In this document: positions 7,639-16,307 of the stretch, one piece after another
Position numbering within the stretch: position 1 is the stretch's first letter
Layout of the letters: each line of letters starts with the position of its first letter
Source of the DNA: Microbulbifer variabilis
GTDB lineage: Bacteria; Pseudomonadota; Gammaproteobacteria; Pseudomonadales; Cellvibrionaceae
DNA length: 60,515 nt
Reading direction: 5' to 3'
Assembly (NCBI RefSeq): GCF_020524905.1
Contig: NZ_JAIVKI010000024.1
Coordinates: 1 to 60,515 of the forward strand
Position numbers and translations under genes: made by a program
The notes under the pieces: model-generated
Database searches by the model: none
Seen by the model: the letters and a program-made list of their open reading frames with translations, nothing else
Told to the model about the DNA's origin: nothing

Positions 7639-9756
7639 TTAACTATCCAGTAGGGAGCCAACCGGTTGTGCTGGCCGGTGTGGTTTTTTCGGGGCTGGCT
7701 GAGGTTGATCCGGTGATTGATCCGATTCGCTAAACAGTGTGCGCTGGCCCAGCTGGGATTCGATGGTGGACCATTTTTTCTCGTTGTATTTGTGCATGCC
7801 CTTGGCGTGGGCTGCGTGAAGAGCGTAGACCTCGGTATCGGTGCCCTCGTTGGGTCTGCCGGGACGCTGCTGCCAGGTTTCCCGACCCTTGTGTTTTTTA
7901 CTGGGGGCTTTGACCTCGGCGGTGACCTGCTCCCAGTAGTCCTGCCGCACATGCTTACAGCTGTGCATATAAGCACTGGTGCCGAGTAAACGCTTGGCGA
8001 TCAGGTCTTTCGCCTTATGGGTGCCCACCATATAAACACGAACCCCGTGGCGGTCGGCCTTGGTGCGGCGCTTGGGATTGTTGTAATCCACCTGCCTGGG
8101 TTGGGAGAAAATCTCCTTGGTGCCGAAGTCGTTACTGTCGCCCTTGATCGCCATCACCAGCACGCCGCGGTGTTTTTTATCGCGGGTTCGCACCCAGTGA
8201 TACACCGCGTTGCTGGTGCCCCCATCGGAGGAGTCGATGCTTACCGCGGCTGCGCGGATCTCGCCAAAGCGCTCGTGCTTAAAAGGCTGGAATACCAACT
8301 TGTCCAGGGCATCCCAGCAGCTATCGCGCTTGTCCGCGGTATCGCCATCGATCTCACCCCAGAACATCTGCCAGGACTCTTCATTGCGGCCGAAAGCGCG
8401 GATGGTGATCGCCAGGCGGTCGTGTTGCACATCGATGCCGACGGTTACCAGCAGGCCGCCAGCGGGGCAGAATAATTCTGGGTAATCCTCGGCGGCTTTC
8501 TGCAACTCCTCATGGTCCAGCAGGCGGCTGGCAGCATACTGGTAGGGCCTGCCCAGTTTGTTGTTCTGGAATACGATACGCGCGGATTCATCGCCGCTTT
8601 TGGCTTCATGCTCCGCTTCGAGAAAATCCCGCACCACATCGGCGAGGCCGGTGCCGGGGATACACACATAGAGTTCCGATAGCTCCATAAAGGTTTCGAT
8701 CGGTTCGATTTCATTCTCTGCGAAATCTTCACCGCATTGGGTTTTGACCCAGCCGGCAAAGTCATCGCCATTCTCCCGAGCGGTTTTACAGGTCTGCAGA
8801 ATATTGGCCTGGCGGCGGTAGTCATCCCACTCGCTGCCACACTCCGGGCAGCCATAGATAGCCGTATCAGGCTGGTGCAGGCCAAATACCGGGTGCGGTA
8901 TGCCCTCTTCTTTCTTCAGCCAGCGGACGTTTTCCCAATCCAATACATGGGAGTCGCCGCAGTCGTGACAGGTCACCGGCAGTACGCGCATGGTGCCGAG
9001 CTTGGTGTAGTGCTCTACCTGGGAAAGATCCGCTACCGCCGGCGTGCCACCAATAATTAATTTCTTATTGCGCATGCGCTTGAGGCGTTCGCGCAGGTGG
9101 CGAATGGAATCGCCCTGATCACCGACGTCTTTGTTGGTATCGTCCGGCTCCTCCACATAGCCCCGGCGGGCTGTGGTGGATTTCACATTGGAGATAGAGT
9201 TGGAGCCAATGGTGCGCACCTCACCACCGGGGAATTTCTTGCGCGTCGAACGGCTGCCGCCCTTGCGGCTGGTGGTGACATCGATCACCCGATTCACTGC
9301 TGGCGAGCCTTCGATAATCGGCACCAGCTTTTCATCCATAAACAGCCGGCCTTTTTCATCCTTGGGGAACAGCATCAGGATGCGGGCCGGGTCGGTGACG
9401 GCGACCTTGCAGATATCGGTGGCCAGCAGAACCGTCCAGCCGATCTGCGCGGCTTTTTGCATCACCACCATCCACGACACCGGATTATCCAGTGCGTGCA
9501 TGACGCCCCAGAAATAGGGTACATAATCATTGCGGTAATAACCGGCGTTATCGCTATCCTCCGAGGGCAGTTTGATATTGTCTGGCAACCACTCAATCAG
9601 CGGAATTTTAGGCTGTGGTATCCAGGCCTGGCGCACCTCCTCCACCAGCCTCTTCAGATTCAATCTCGTAACTGCCAATAGCTTTGAGGGCAGCGTCAAT
9701 GTTTGGCTGTAAGGGTTCGCGGTCGACGGTAATTGCATGCTGGCTCTCGATAGCAA
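7639..9756 (-). CDS. Phage terminase large subunit, gpA family
   Basis: Up to 705 residues. An ATPase-like N-terminal half (QKAAQIGWTVLLATDICK in the Walker A position, ILMLFPKDEKGRLF) is followed by a CxxC...CxxC zinc-ribbon-like insert (CHDCGD ... CPECGS) and a C-terminal nuclease domain with GIDVQHDRLAI and IDSSDGGTS acidic motifs. It cuts and packages phage DNA at the portal. The upstream-most start overlaps the small subunit by about 150 bases, which is unusually long; a GTG within VEEV (about 9640) is possible, so the start is uncertain. Confidence 0.92.
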   Translation of the reverse strand: MLSRASMQLPSTANPYSQTLTLPSKLLAVTRLNLKRLVEEVRQAWIPQPKIPLIEWLPDNIKLPSEDSDNAGYYRNDYVPYFWGVMHALDNPVSWMVVMQKAAQIGWTVLLATDICKVAVTDPARILMLFPKDEKGRLFMDEKLVPIIEGSPAVNRVIDVTTSRKGGSRSTRKKFPGGEVRTIGSNSISNVKSTTARRGYVEEPDDTNKDVGDQGDSIRHLRERLKRMRNKKLIIGGTPAVADLSQVEHYTKLGTMRVLPVTCHDCGDSHVLDWENVRWLKKEEGIPHPVFGLHQPDTAIYGCPECGSEWDDYRRQANILQTCKTARENGDDFAGWVKTQCGEDFAENEIEPIETFMELSELYVCIPGTGLADVVRDFLEAEHEAKSGDESARIVFQNNKLGRPYQYAASRLLDHEELQKAAEDYPELFCPAGGLLVTVGIDVQHDRLAITIRAFGRNEESWQMFWGEIDGDTADKRDSCWDALDKLVFQPFKHERFGEIRAAAVSIDSSDGGTSNAVYHWVRTRDKKHRGVLVMAIKGDSNDFGTKEIFSQPRQVDYNNPKRRTKADRHGVRVYMVGTHKAKDLIAKRLLGTSAYMHSCKHVRQDYWEQVTAEVKAPSKKHKGRETWQQRPGRPNEGTDTEVYALHAAHAKGMHKYNEKKWSTIESQLGQRTLFSESDQSPDQPQPAPKKPHRPAQPVGSLLDS

Positions 9757-10129
9757 TAACGATGCTTTCCACCGCTCCTAAAAATTCATTCTTGCCAATG
9801 GTGGACCACTCCACCATCGCTTTGCGTACGGACTCAATATCGACAATCAGCTGATCATCTTTATACAGCTCACGCATTTTTAGCTGTGCGTTCACTTCGG
9901 ATTCAATTGCCTGGGCCATATCTCGGCGACTACGAGCATCGCTAACCTGACGGCCTGCAGCTTCTGTACGCAGCCGCTCGCAGTATTCCTGTAGCCAAAC
10001 TCTGAAACTGGCACCTTCCGTAAAAAGCTGAGCTTTGTAGTGCTTGGCAATCGCTGGCTGCGAAGCGCCAACCAGGCGAGCAAAGCCCGATTGAGTGGCC
10101 TGATCATCAAGAGAGATATCACCAGCCAA
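9608..10129 (-). CDS. Terminase small subunit
   Basis: 173 residues starting MAGDISLDDQATQSGFARLVG. Residues 10-45 fit a winged-helix/HTH (FARLVGASQPAIAKHYKAQ) as in Nu1-like proteins that recognise the packaging site. The middle is a long charged helix with several Arg/Glu, fitting oligomerisation. The position directly upstream of the large subunit supports the call. Confidence 0.75.
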   Translation of the reverse strand: MAGDISLDDQATQSGFARLVGASQPAIAKHYKAQLFTEGASFRVWLQEYCERLRTEAAGRQVSDARSRRDMAQAIESEVNAQLKMRELYKDDQLIVDIESVRKAMVEWSTIGKNEFLGAVESIVIAIESQHAITVDREPLQPNIDAALKAIGSYEIESEEAGGGGAPGLDTTA

Positions 10130-10215
10130 GGTATAACCCCCTAGAAAATTTTAGATATCTGTTAAAAAAGCGGGGTCCGAATCACCCGTGTGTTGGCCCT
10201 CTCAGGAGGACCCGT

Positions 10216-10941
10216 TCAACGTCTTTTTGCGGTCGCAATCGCATGGTCCATGGTCTTATCAAGCTCTAAGGGCAAATGCCTACGGGCTATGCCTTCAGCT
10301 ATTCGAATAAAAGGGAATCGCTTGCGGTAGTCTGGCTTCCCCTTGAGAAATATCAGAATGGGCTTAACCGTTGGCCGGCGCTTACCGCCTGCCCTCTTCC
10401 AAACGCCTAAGACACCATTAACTTTGCCAACGAAATATTTCCCCTTTTTACCCTGCGCACTACCTGCCCCCCTTGTAGAGCCAGGGTTACCCCGTAATTC
10501 AGCCAGGATTTTTTTATAAGTTCCGACCGAGATATTCCCGTGCTTGTTTAATCTCGCCGCCTCGCCATGCACCACATACATACCAGCAGGCAGGACACCC
10601 ATGTGCCGAAGGGCACGCTCAAAGCGCTTGTCGTTCCGGTTCACATCCATGACCGACGGGGCCAGATATTTACTCGGTGCAGTTCCGTTGGAAACCTGAT
10701 CACGGATAAAGACTTTGGCAATGCCAGAACGCTTCGTGGCTTTCTTTACCAATACAGAGTTCAGCGTTAATTTTGCTGGGTTTGTAAATACACGCCCCAT
10801 AGCTGAGCGCTCTTCTCCCCGTATACGAAAGGCCACATTATTTAGGGCAACCGAGCTGGCATAAGGTAATTGCTTTTTTAATTCAGCAGATGTTCGATCA
10901 AACTTTGAAGTATCCAGCTTTACACTAACGTCCATCGTCAC
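10216..10941 (-). CDS. Phage minor tail protein Z-like
   Basis: 241 residues, very basic (many Lys/Arg), starting MTMDVSVKLDTSKFDRTSAELK. The N-terminal helical stretch ending in SSVALNNVAFRIRGEE and a C-terminal PFIRIAEGIARRHLPLELDKTM resemble lambda gpZ/neck-associated proteins. Its place between the holins and terminase small subunit is unusual; gpZ is normally encoded near gpU. It might instead be a DNA-associated or lysis-module protein of unknown job. It overlaps the holin gene end by 17 bases. Confidence 0.45.
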   Translation of the reverse strand: MTMDVSVKLDTSKFDRTSAELKKQLPYASSVALNNVAFRIRGEERSAMGRVFTNPAKLTLNSVLVKKATKRSGIAKVFIRDQVSNGTAPSKYLAPSVMDVNRNDKRFERALRHMGVLPAGMYVVHGEAARLNKHGNISVGTYKKILAELRGNPGSTRGAGSAQGKKGKYFVGKVNGVLGVWKRAGGKRRPTVKPILIFLKGKPDYRKRFPFIRIAEGIARRHLPLELDKTMDHAIATAKRR

Positions 10942-11155
10942 CGCCTTGCTGCTGTTCCTGCAGTTTCAAGCGCTTATGGTTGTAATACCAATTCACAATG
11001 AACCCACTCAACGCAATCAAGAAACCACCCACCGCCAATAACTCTTGTGCGGCATATCCACCGACTACCGCTGTACCCGCAGCAACCGTAGTGGTTGCAC
11101 TGGCGACCTTCTGAACCATGGCTTCCCTCGCTGCCTCTTGAGCTACTGTGTTCAC
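10925..11155 (-). CDS. Phage holin, small class II-like
   Basis: 76 residues with two hydrophobic stretches (residues about 18-34 TTTVAAGTAVVGGYAA and 38-56 LLAVGGFLIALSGFIVNWYY) followed by a charged tail KRLKLQEQQQGG. That is the profile of a two-TM holin, which opens the inner membrane at the end of the lytic cycle. It overlaps the next holin-like gene by four bases and clusters with a muralytic candidate. Confidence 0.75.
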   Translation of the reverse strand: MNTVAQEAAREAMVQKVASATTTVAAGTAVVGGYAAQELLAVGGFLIALSGFIVNWYYNHKRLKLQEQQQGGDDGR

Positions 11156-11511
11156 CGCTTGACCTCACTCACCCACGACTTCACGAAATAGAAACCGATG
11201 ATGATGCTGTAAGGCTGCACAACCACATCCACCAGCAAGCCCTTTAGGTCTGCTACAAAAGGCGCTTTAAAAGCCATGGCCGCCGCAATAAATAAAACCA
11301 ACAGCGCCCAAACCAAGGTCACCAGAAAGGCAATTAATCTTCGTGCCCGGTTCTGCGGCTGCGTGGCTTCCAGGTATTTGAGATACCAACGGGATTTTTC
11401 CTCATTGGTAAACCACACCGCATCCACGGTATTTACAGTGGCATCCAGCACCTTGCCCGCAGACTCTGGGCCGGCAAATAAACCCTTCACTCCAGACCAA
11501 ATACCCATCAT
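11152..11511 (-). CDS. Putative three-TM holin (GTA-type)
   Basis: 119 residues. After an N-terminal soluble region (FTNEEKSRWYLKYLEATQ) come two clear membrane segments (LIAFLVTLVWALLVLFIAAAM and VQPYSIIIGFYFVKSW), with a possible third. This layout matches the three-TM holins first named in gene transfer agents. With the neighbouring small holin it may form a holin pair or holin/antiholin. Start MMGIW overlaps the upstream stop codon. Confidence 0.65.
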   Translation of the reverse strand: MMGIWSGVKGLFAGPESAGKVLDATVNTVDAVWFTNEEKSRWYLKYLEATQPQNRARRLIAFLVTLVWALLVLFIAAAMAFKAPFVADLKGLLVDVVVQPYSIIIGFYFVKSWVSEVKR

Positions 11512-11903
11512 GGATACTCCGGCACATAGTGCGTAATTGTCAGATCAAACTCAGGCGGCAGCAGCTCTCGCAGCTGCTGCATTGCCCTGCGAGATTGCGT
11601 CACCCACCAACCACCGGGAGCCAGGTTAGAACCAATACCAATACAGCCCTGCACATCCGCAGAATAATTTGCCGTATGGATCAAAATTTTTGAACGACCA
11701 GGGACTTCCTGCAGCTCCCACACATTGGAGAACCTTGGTGAGTTATAGGGATTACAGGAATAAACCCCTTCAGGAATACAGCTCTCGAACGGACGATTCC
11801 CCAACCACGGGCGCTCTACCGTATAAAACACACAGTCACACACTCTCAGCCGCCCCAATGTGGCATCAGGCCCATAGGCGAATCGTTGCAGATTGCAATT
11901 CAT
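11508..11903 (-). CDS. DUF5675 protein, probable phage lysis enzyme
   Basis: 131 residues starting MNCNLQRFAYGPDATLGRL. The pattern TVERPWLGN...SCIPEGVY, then ILIHTANYSADVQGCIGIG is the DUF5675 signature; the conserved His and Cys (IHTANYSADVQGCI) look catalytic and recall L,D-peptidase-like chemistry. It occupies the endolysin slot beside two holins, and no other lysozyme-like gene is visible in the window. The enzymatic activity is inferred. Confidence 0.7.
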   Translation of the reverse strand: MNCNLQRFAYGPDATLGRLRVCDCVFYTVERPWLGNRPFESCIPEGVYSCNPYNSPRFSNVWELQEVPGRSKILIHTANYSADVQGCIGIGSNLAPGGWWVTQSRRAMQQLRELLPPEFDLTITHYVPEYP

Positions 11904-11932
11904 GGAGTTCCGCTCGCAGAGCTAAAGAATTC

Positions 11933-11961
11933 AAAAAAAAACGGCGCCCAAAAGAGCGCCG
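11933..11961 (-). terminator. Terminator before the lysis genes (tR'-like, distal)
   Basis: On the minus strand GGCGCTCTTTTGGGCGCC followed by eight T. It stands between the antiterminator gene and the lysis genes, so it would stop late transcription unless antitermination occurs. Confidence 0.75.
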
Positions 11962-12004
11962 CCAAGTACAGGATGAATTGAGATGAAAATAAAACCTCAG
12001 AAAC

Positions 12005-12033
12005 GAAAAAACCCGGCTGGGGGAGCCGGGTTT
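12005..12033 (-). terminator. Terminator after the Q-like gene (tR'-like, proximal)
   Basis: AAACCCGGCTCCCCCAGCCGGGTTTTTT on the minus strand, a GC-rich stem with T-run. It is the first of two stacked terminators ahead of the late genes. Confidence 0.85.
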
Positions 12034-12110
12034 CTTCTTACCCACCTATGGCAGGTTGCCTACATTTAATATTTTATTATCACGGATGTAAACCCCCAAC
12101 TTGGAAATTA

Positions 12111-12488
12111 TTACGCCACTCTTGGGCCACGAGCACCAAACAGCTCAACATCAAGCAAAACGTGAGCGGCATCCAGGTGACGATAGTAGGTCGATACTGA
12201 AACTCCAGCGGCCCTCGCCTTACCTCTTGCTGAGAGACCCTCACGTAAATACTGCACCTTCACTACCTGCCTTAACACTTCTGGCAATTTACGCACAGCC
12301 TCTTCCACTTCCATAGGCTCCTCATCGATCAGGATTGAAGAGCCCTTACCTGCAGACTCGCTGGCAATACCATTTTCCATAATCGCCGCAAGTGGTGATT
12401 TATATTGTCTGGCCATATTTCCAATCACCTGAACCGCCCAATCAAGCAAACGCTCTTCAACTCGATTAATCAACGGCCTTCTCCTCAA
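12111..12488 (-). CDS. Late antitermination protein, Q-like
   Basis: 125 residues. The C-terminal half contains an HTH resembling sigma region 4 (LREGLSARGKARAAGVSVSTYYRHLDAAH), preceded by LPEVLRQVVKVQYL, a combination typical of phage Q/ArpU-like late regulators. It lies exactly between early replication genes and the lysis module and is followed by two terminators, so it most likely lets RNA polymerase read into the late operon. It overlaps the upstream gene by 23 bases. Confidence 0.65.
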   Translation of the reverse strand: MRRRPLINRVEERLLDWAVQVIGNMARQYKSPLAAIMENGIASESAGKGSSILIDEEPMEVEEAVRKLPEVLRQVVKVQYLREGLSARGKARAAGVSVSTYYRHLDAAHVLLDVELFGARGPRVA

Positions 12489-12798
12489 TCTTTTCCAAGG
12501 CTCTTTCTAGCTCAACTACAAGATCTTGAATAGCAGAGACAAACTGGGGAGTTGATCTACCGGTATCCTCTCTCATTCCTGCTTGGGCGCGGATCGAGCC
12601 ACGATCCAACATCAACTCTCTTGACGAATACTCTCCCAACTTCAGGGAAACCAAAAAGTAAGCATCCTTGTCTTCAACCACAATCTCAGGAAAGCCATTT
12701 AGATTTCGCCAGTTATTCACTCGGTAGTCTTCAAGTAAAACATCCGCAATCGTTGTTGCCACCTGGATTCTCGTCAAGTTCATACCTACATTGCGCAC
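12466..12798 (-). CDS. Hypothetical phage protein
   Basis: 110 residues, GTG start at 12798 with an AGGAG site six bases upstream (ATG at 12783 is an alternative). The C-terminal half is a charged helix ending DLVVELERALEKIEEKAVD, likely coiled coil. No family recognised. Its gene is the first after the iteron region and overlaps the Q-like gene, so it is probably an early or delayed-early function. Confidence 0.6.
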   Translation of the reverse strand: MRNVGMNLTRIQVATTIADVLLEDYRVNNWRNLNGFPEIVVEDKDAYFLVSLKLGEYSSRELMLDRGSIRAQAGMREDTGRSTPQFVSAIQDLVVELERALEKIEEKAVD

Positions 12799-12815
12799 TG
12801 CTGTCTCCTTTCTGG

Positions 12816-13062
12816 TTATGACACTTCAAAAATAAGTGTCATAAATTGAGTCATAAAAAAAATCTTTATTTATCAGTAAGTTAATTATTTTTATGACACT
12901 TATGACGCTTATGACACTAGAAAATGAAGTGCATACACATGCGTGTGCGCGCGCACGTGTAAGGGGTATTTAAGAAAAAGTGTCATAAGCGTCACAGGCC
13001 CCGTATTTACTAGGTTTCATAGTGTCATACGAAGTGTCATAGATGTGTCATAAGTGTCATAA
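12816..13062. other. Putative phage replication origin with iterons
   Basis: About twelve copies of an 11-bp iteron, consensus AAGTGTCATAA or its complement, lie in two clusters: 12816-12826, 12834-12844, 12847-12856, 12891-12901, 12900-12910 and 12909-12919 on the left, and 12978-12988, 12987-12997, 13020-13029, 13032-13042, 13043-13053 and 13052-13062 on the right. The left cluster is mainly in the complementary orientation. Between them is an AT-rich tract (12855-12892) and an alternating purine/pyrimidine stretch (12938-12960, GCGTGTGCGCGCGCACGTGT). The site directly abuts the 3' end of the helicase gene. Iterons plus AT-rich DNA beside replication genes is the standard form of a plasmid or phage origin. 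Confidence 0.75.
12994..13014. repeat. 21-bp direct repeat, internal copy of the integrase-proximal core
   Basis: The sequence beginning ACAGGCCCCGTATTTACT is identical over 21 bases to 22560-22580, and similarity continues to 25 of 26 bases. The copy is embedded in the iteron cluster; its first bases overlap a degenerate iteron. It is either an attachment-site copy or a shared protein-binding site. Confidence 0.85.
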
Positions 13063-13079
13063 AATCGATCACTTGTTGA

Positions 13080-14594
13080 TCACTCCTCCGTACCAAGAGC
13101 AACTGCTGATTTAAATTGACGACACGAATCACCCAAACGCTCTGCAAAGTGTGTATCGTATTTGAAGTCCATATCTTCCTCAGTCACATAAATACGCTTG
13201 GTTATGTGTGCACTTAATTGTTCAGGGTATTTAATATTGAGACGCACTTGCGGCATCACCCGTTTTAACTCAGCTCCAAAGTATCTCTCGGTCCGTTTGA
13301 ACTCGCCTGATCGCTCACACCATCGCTGGAATGCTTTAAATAAATCTCCTGCAACTGCTGACTTATACGGAATATCTAACTCACCTTGCTTCCAGAGCTT
13401 ATGGAAATAGGCTGGAGAGGGCAAGCTAGCATTAATTAACTCTTCCTTTTCATCATTATCTGGCGGCTTGGTATGGGGAGTAAAGTCTCCCATATCGAGA
13501 TTCAAAAGGTGATGATAGAAACACTCTACACCACCATTTTTTATTTCAGCAAATAAATCGATAAAATATTGCTTTTTCGGTACTTTATCGATGTACAGCA
13601 CAAGATAGCGCCGATCACCCATATCTAACTCAAGTGGTACCGTGGAATTTGAAAGAAACACAAAATTCATGTGGTTCGACTCTTCCCGTTCAGGCAGCAT
13701 CTTCTCATTAATCATATGGGTATCACCTGTCACGGTTTGCTTCAGCATCCCCTTATGGTGATTTCGTTCGGAGCGGCTTACCACCTCTTCGGCTAAAACA
13801 AAGAGTCTACGAGATTTCCACCCAGTGAACTGGCTCTCCAACTGAGCCTGCCCAATTGTCACAGAGTATTCGCCATAGATTTGTTTAACCACTTTCTCCC
13901 AAATGATCGACTTACCTGGCCCCTCACTGCCATACATGATCACTGAGCTATCCATTTTGGCACCAGGATTTTGTAAAGGATACGCAATCCAACGCATCAA
14001 CCACTCAAACTCAGCATCACGTTCACCACAAAGCCTAAAAATATGGTGCAGAATACGCGAACATCCCACTCTACCTCGAGGATCAGGGTCCATTTTAAAA
14101 CCGGTATAAAGGTTTACATATTTTGGCCCCATGTCCGTGCCAGGTGAGAAAACAATATCCTTTACCCATCGTCGCTCGGTAGACTCTTCCCACAGCTTAA
14201 AACGTTCTCTCCCTACCCCATGACGCAAGTTCGAGAGCTCAATCTGCTCTCGATTAATATTGTCCCAGGCGTGCCGGGTTCCCCACACATACCAAAAGTG
14301 ATCAATCAACGCCTGGTAAGAGAAACGACCGAATTCATCAAATAACCCACTGGAATCGCTCCCAGCCTCAGAGGGCGCGGGAGATTCAGAATACTCAGGA
14401 GGAATCTCATCAATAGGCGGGGCATCATTAATAATTTCTGCCTTCTCTAAAGCCTCAGAAGGCACCCCATCAGATGGGCGCGGGAAGATAACCACATTCT
14501 CCATAAAAGCATCCCACTGCCGCCGCACCTCCCCCAGACCATACCGGCAATGAATATCATTAAAATCAAATCCCTCTGGCTTTTTTTTACTCAC
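13080..14594 (-). CDS. Phage replicative helicase, D5-like / DUF5906
   Basis: 504 residues, GTG start overlapping the upstream primase stop codon (GTGA). The SF3-type ATPase core is visible: Walker A in IMYGSEGPGKSIIWEKVV, a Walker B-like stretch SRRLFVLAEEVVSRSE, and a sensor-like MNFVFLSNSTVPLEL. This is the D5/DUF5906 helicase class that loads at phage and satellite origins and unwinds DNA. An upstream helical region (residues 60-150) may bind the primase or DNA. The iteron array lies immediately downstream. Confidence 0.85.
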   Translation of the reverse strand: MSKKKPEGFDFNDIHCRYGLGEVRRQWDAFMENVVIFPRPSDGVPSEALEKAEIINDAPPIDEIPPEYSESPAPSEAGSDSSGLFDEFGRFSYQALIDHFWYVWGTRHAWDNINREQIELSNLRHGVGRERFKLWEESTERRWVKDIVFSPGTDMGPKYVNLYTGFKMDPDPRGRVGCSRILHHIFRLCGERDAEFEWLMRWIAYPLQNPGAKMDSSVIMYGSEGPGKSIIWEKVVKQIYGEYSVTIGQAQLESQFTGWKSRRLFVLAEEVVSRSERNHHKGMLKQTVTGDTHMINEKMLPEREESNHMNFVFLSNSTVPLELDMGDRRYLVLYIDKVPKKQYFIDLFAEIKNGGVECFYHHLLNLDMGDFTPHTKPPDNDEKEELINASLPSPAYFHKLWKQGELDIPYKSAVAGDLFKAFQRWCERSGEFKRTERYFGAELKRVMPQVRLNIKYPEQLSAHITKRIYVTEEDMDFKYDTHFAERLGDSCRQFKSAVALGTEE

Positions 14595-15631
14595 GCAGCT
14601 TTCTCCTCCATCTCATCTTTTAATGAGGGAATCCACACAGAGGAACCACCAACAGCCCTCGCTGCAGCCTTGGCCTTTTCTACACCGTCATTCATCTCCA
14701 AATGCAGATCATTATCAGCAGCGAAAACCATGTGTTGATCGGGAAATCGCTCACGAATCTGCGCGGCAACTGGCAATAAATTACCGCTATCGAAACAGAT
14801 CAATACAGGACATCCTGTAGCCTCACGCGCACTGGCACCAGTGGAAAAGCCCTCAGCCAACACCAATGGCTTGCGCTGGTCTATCTCACCGAGGAGAACA
14901 AATAGACCAGATTTACGTCCATTGCGTAGAAATAATTTTCTTCCATTAGGGGTGATAACTTGCAAGTTCCAAATAACTCCATCGATATCAGTCATCGGGA
15001 TCGCAAAGTAACCGTTTTTAAAGTAGTGGCAGTTTCCACGTCCATCTTTAGGTAGCTTGAAGAACTCTGAGATTTTTCCCTGATCTCTTACCCGCTCCAA
15101 ATGATCCTCTCGCTCAATCAGCAACACCGCGGAACGGAAAAACCTAACCCCATGCGCACCAATTTTTTTTGCACCCAGGTATTTACTTCGTCCTGTAGGT
15201 TTTAGTTCCGACCAGATCGCCTGCGCCTGTTGCTTTACGGCCTCATGCCAAGCCGCTGTCTCAGCTTCCTCCCTGCGGACATCCTCAGCCCGCTGCTTAT
15301 CCCTCACCGCCTTTTCCTTAGCCCAGGCCGCTTTTTCCTCTGGTGTTAATTCCCGGCTCTCAAACTTGTAACCGCCCTCTTTCGCCTTGGCGAACAGTGA
15401 GCCTATACCGATACCACCGGCAGACCGTTTAAAACTTTTCCAGGTACTTTTCGCCGAGCGAGGGCAATAGTTATCGGCCTGCTGGCTCCACTCATCCCAG
15501 ATATCAAAGGCCGAATCACCAAACTCCGCCTTAATCGCCATACCCATCTCTACCCAGGTATCGCGCACGGCATAATCGAGAACAAACGTGAGCGCACGGC
15601 GCACATCATCCATAGTGCACTGTTCGTACAT
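14591..15631 (-). CDS. TOPRIM primase with PriCT-like N terminus
   Basis: 346 residues. The N-terminal region (residues 8-75, ALTFVLDYAVRDTWVEMGMA ... WKSFKR) resembles primase C-terminal/PriCT-2 domains. The C-terminal region (about 255-340) is a TOPRIM fold: conserved Glu in LVLAEGFSTGASA, then VLICFDSGN and FAADNDLHLE. Together with the next gene it forms a split primase-helicase, the equivalent of alpha-type phage primases. Start ATG at 15631 has AGGGGG eight bases upstream. The operon start carries a candidate repressor site at 15738-15754. Confidence 0.8.
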   Translation of the reverse strand: MYEQCTMDDVRRALTFVLDYAVRDTWVEMGMAIKAEFGDSAFDIWDEWSQQADNYCPRSAKSTWKSFKRSAGGIGIGSLFAKAKEGGYKFESRELTPEEKAAWAKEKAVRDKQRAEDVRREEAETAAWHEAVKQQAQAIWSELKPTGRSKYLGAKKIGAHGVRFFRSAVLLIEREDHLERVRDQGKISEFFKLPKDGRGNCHYFKNGYFAIPMTDIDGVIWNLQVITPNGRKLFLRNGRKSGLFVLLGEIDQRKPLVLAEGFSTGASAREATGCPVLICFDSGNLLPVAAQIRERFPDQHMVFAADNDLHLEMNDGVEKAKAAARAVGGSSVWIPSLKDEMEEKAA

Positions 15632-16052
15632 AGAGAATTCCCCCTAAAACAGAAGCGCCCGAAGCGCAGTGAAAAGAGCCGGCCTTCCACCGGCTTGGGA
15701 CCCTCCCAGGCCCTTGGCGCTGTTTCTCCTCGATGCAAATAGGGTTTCCCGAGGTCGTGACGTGCCCTTCTTAAAGTCCCTGCACTGCTGCCCTATCCCG
15801 AACGGCAGGAGACTGAATAATTCTGAGTGCCGGTCTTTCCCGGCTGTCAGCGGTCTTTCCCGCCGTCTTCAAAGCGGGCTGGATTGGCGTCCCTCACCGG
15901 CCCTTCCTGTGGTTATTTGAGATAACCCTGGTCATATCCCCATATATCGCAATGCATTAATCCCAACCCTCATACACCGCAGAATGGAAGGACAACAAAA
16001 TGGGGATTTGAAATGATCGTTATTCTGGTTTTGCCGACTAACCCGCACGGGC
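15632..16052. promoter_or_regulatory. Leader of the replication operon, with one repressor-like site
   Basis: No convincing gene. At 15738-15754 the bases AATAGGGTTTCCC repeat the first 13 of the second operator between cro and cI, about 105 bases before the primase start. A 12-bp direct repeat CGGTCTTTCCCG occurs at 15831-15842 and 15851-15862 (20-bp period). Short minus-strand frames exist but have no support. The region may hold a leader RNA or the early leftward promoter. Confidence 0.4.
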
Positions 16053-16283
16053 TTAACTTGCCTGCTGAACTTCTGCAGGCTCTTCGTAGCGTTCTGGATA
16101 TAGAGCCTCAAGCTCAGATATCTCCCCACCCGAGGCCAAACACAACCGCTCTGCCAAACCTCGGCCAACAGACCCGCGAGCAACAGCAATCTGCTTAAAG
16201 TTGGCGAAAGTGGTGCCAGCATCCTTGGCAACTTGCTCCACTTTCTCTTTTGAATACGCGTAATAGAACTGTCGTGGTGTCAT
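16053..16283 (-). CDS. Cro-like repressor
   Basis: 76 residues starting MTPRQFYYAYSKEKVEQVAKDAG, with a Cro/YdaS-type HTH (residues 14-45, VEQVAKDAGTTFANFKQIAVARG) and an acidic tail. It is transcribed divergently from cI across a 100-bp operator region and heads the leftward replication operon, the classical position of cro. It would turn off cI and, later, early transcription. Confidence 0.75.
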   Translation of the reverse strand: MTPRQFYYAYSKEKVEQVAKDAGTTFANFKQIAVARGSVGRGLAERLCLASGGEISELEALYPERYEEPAEVQQAS

Positions 16284-16307
16284 AGCTAATCCCCTCCTTG
16301 GCGAAAC

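Noticed and set aside
8017..9681. Several plus-strand frames of 100-190 codons
   Set aside because: All are shadows of the terminase large subunit gene on the other strand.
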